The translations under genes and the position numbers were made by a program. DNA of 33,095 bases from an uncultured Pseudomonadota bacterium (GTDB lineage Bacteria; Pseudomonadota; Gammaproteobacteria; Steroidobacterales; Steroidobacteraceae): NCBI GenBank assembly GCA_903938365.1, contig CAJACZ010000238.1, forward strand, positions 1 through 33,095. The letters are read 5' to 3'. The notes under the pieces are model-generated. The model searched no databases. It was not told where the DNA came from and saw only the letters and a list, made by a program, of their open reading frames with translations. Below are positions 33,073 to 33,095 of the stretch, one piece after another. How positions within the stretch are numbered: position 1 is the first letter of the stretch; every line of letters begins with the position of its first letter.

Positions 33073-33095
33073 GTCTAACAAATCGTTGGAGCGCA
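33073..33095 (+). other. attC-like sequence / direct repeat, downstream copy (runs off the window)
   Basis: GTCTAAC at 33073-33079 fits the integron R'' consensus RYYYAAC exactly and is followed by AAATCGTTGGAGCGCA, the kind of L''-side sequence seen in attC sites. Bases 33077-33095 are the second copy of the 19-nt repeat. The position directly after the antitoxin stop is where a cassette's attC would start. The complementary half (ending GTTRRRY) lies beyond the window. Confidence 0.5.

Overview
The window is about 33 kb of very GC-rich, densely coding proteobacterial DNA. The gene set (typA, motAB, yebC, a PA4780-like RIO-family kinase, PaaN-type aldehyde dehydrogenase, DUF1838 proteins, a thioredoxin-free accessory catabolic gene set) points to a free-living, flagellated, aerobic gammaproteobacterium, possibly of the Nevskiales/Steroidobacterales/Xanthomonadales area. 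That placement is an impression from protein similarity and cannot be settled here. No rRNA, tRNA or CRISPR array was seen.

Layout. 1-1705 (minus): a NUDIX/DUF4743 gene cut by the window edge, an alpha/beta hydrolase and a periplasmic cytochrome c'. 1827-6529: typA, a DUF1295 membrane protein, and motAB preceded by a near-consensus FliA (sigma-28) promoter. 6526-14682 (all minus): two paralogous cassettes, each a SAM methyltransferase overlapping by 4 nt a small helical protein. The second cassette runs with 4-nt gaps into a MacA-like periplasmic adaptor, an ABC ATPase and a MacB-like permease, so it is very probably one operon; a TAT-exported five-bladed beta-propeller protein lies just upstream and an IclR regulator just downstream.

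14788-20846: yebC, a TAT-exported DUF1838 protein coupled to a small membrane-anchored protein, a PCu(A)C copper chaperone, an unusual thiolase coupled to a DUF2189 membrane protein, a RIO-type kinase and an NTF2-like protein. 20917-31960 is a catabolic block: nitronate monooxygenase and PaaN on the minus strand, divergent from an SCP2-type thiolase and a carotenoid-cleavage-type oxygenase; an Lrp/AsnC regulator divergent from alanine dehydrogenase; a TAT-exported molybdenum hydroxylase large subunit without a visible FeS partner; a second DUF1838 protein; and a VOC protein. Together they suggest oxidation and beta-oxidation-like breakdown of an aromatic or terpenoid compound plus alanine use, but no complete pathway can be read.

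31961-33095 looks acquired: lower GC, the 3' end of an IS91-like transposase, and a higBA toxin-antitoxin pair with a strong promoter and palindromic operator. The pair is flanked by an 18/19-nt direct repeat whose downstream copy starts like an integron attC site, immediately after the antitoxin stop codon. The most noteworthy items are the duplicated methyltransferase/small-protein cassettes joined to an export system and the possible integron-cassette nature of the higBA unit.
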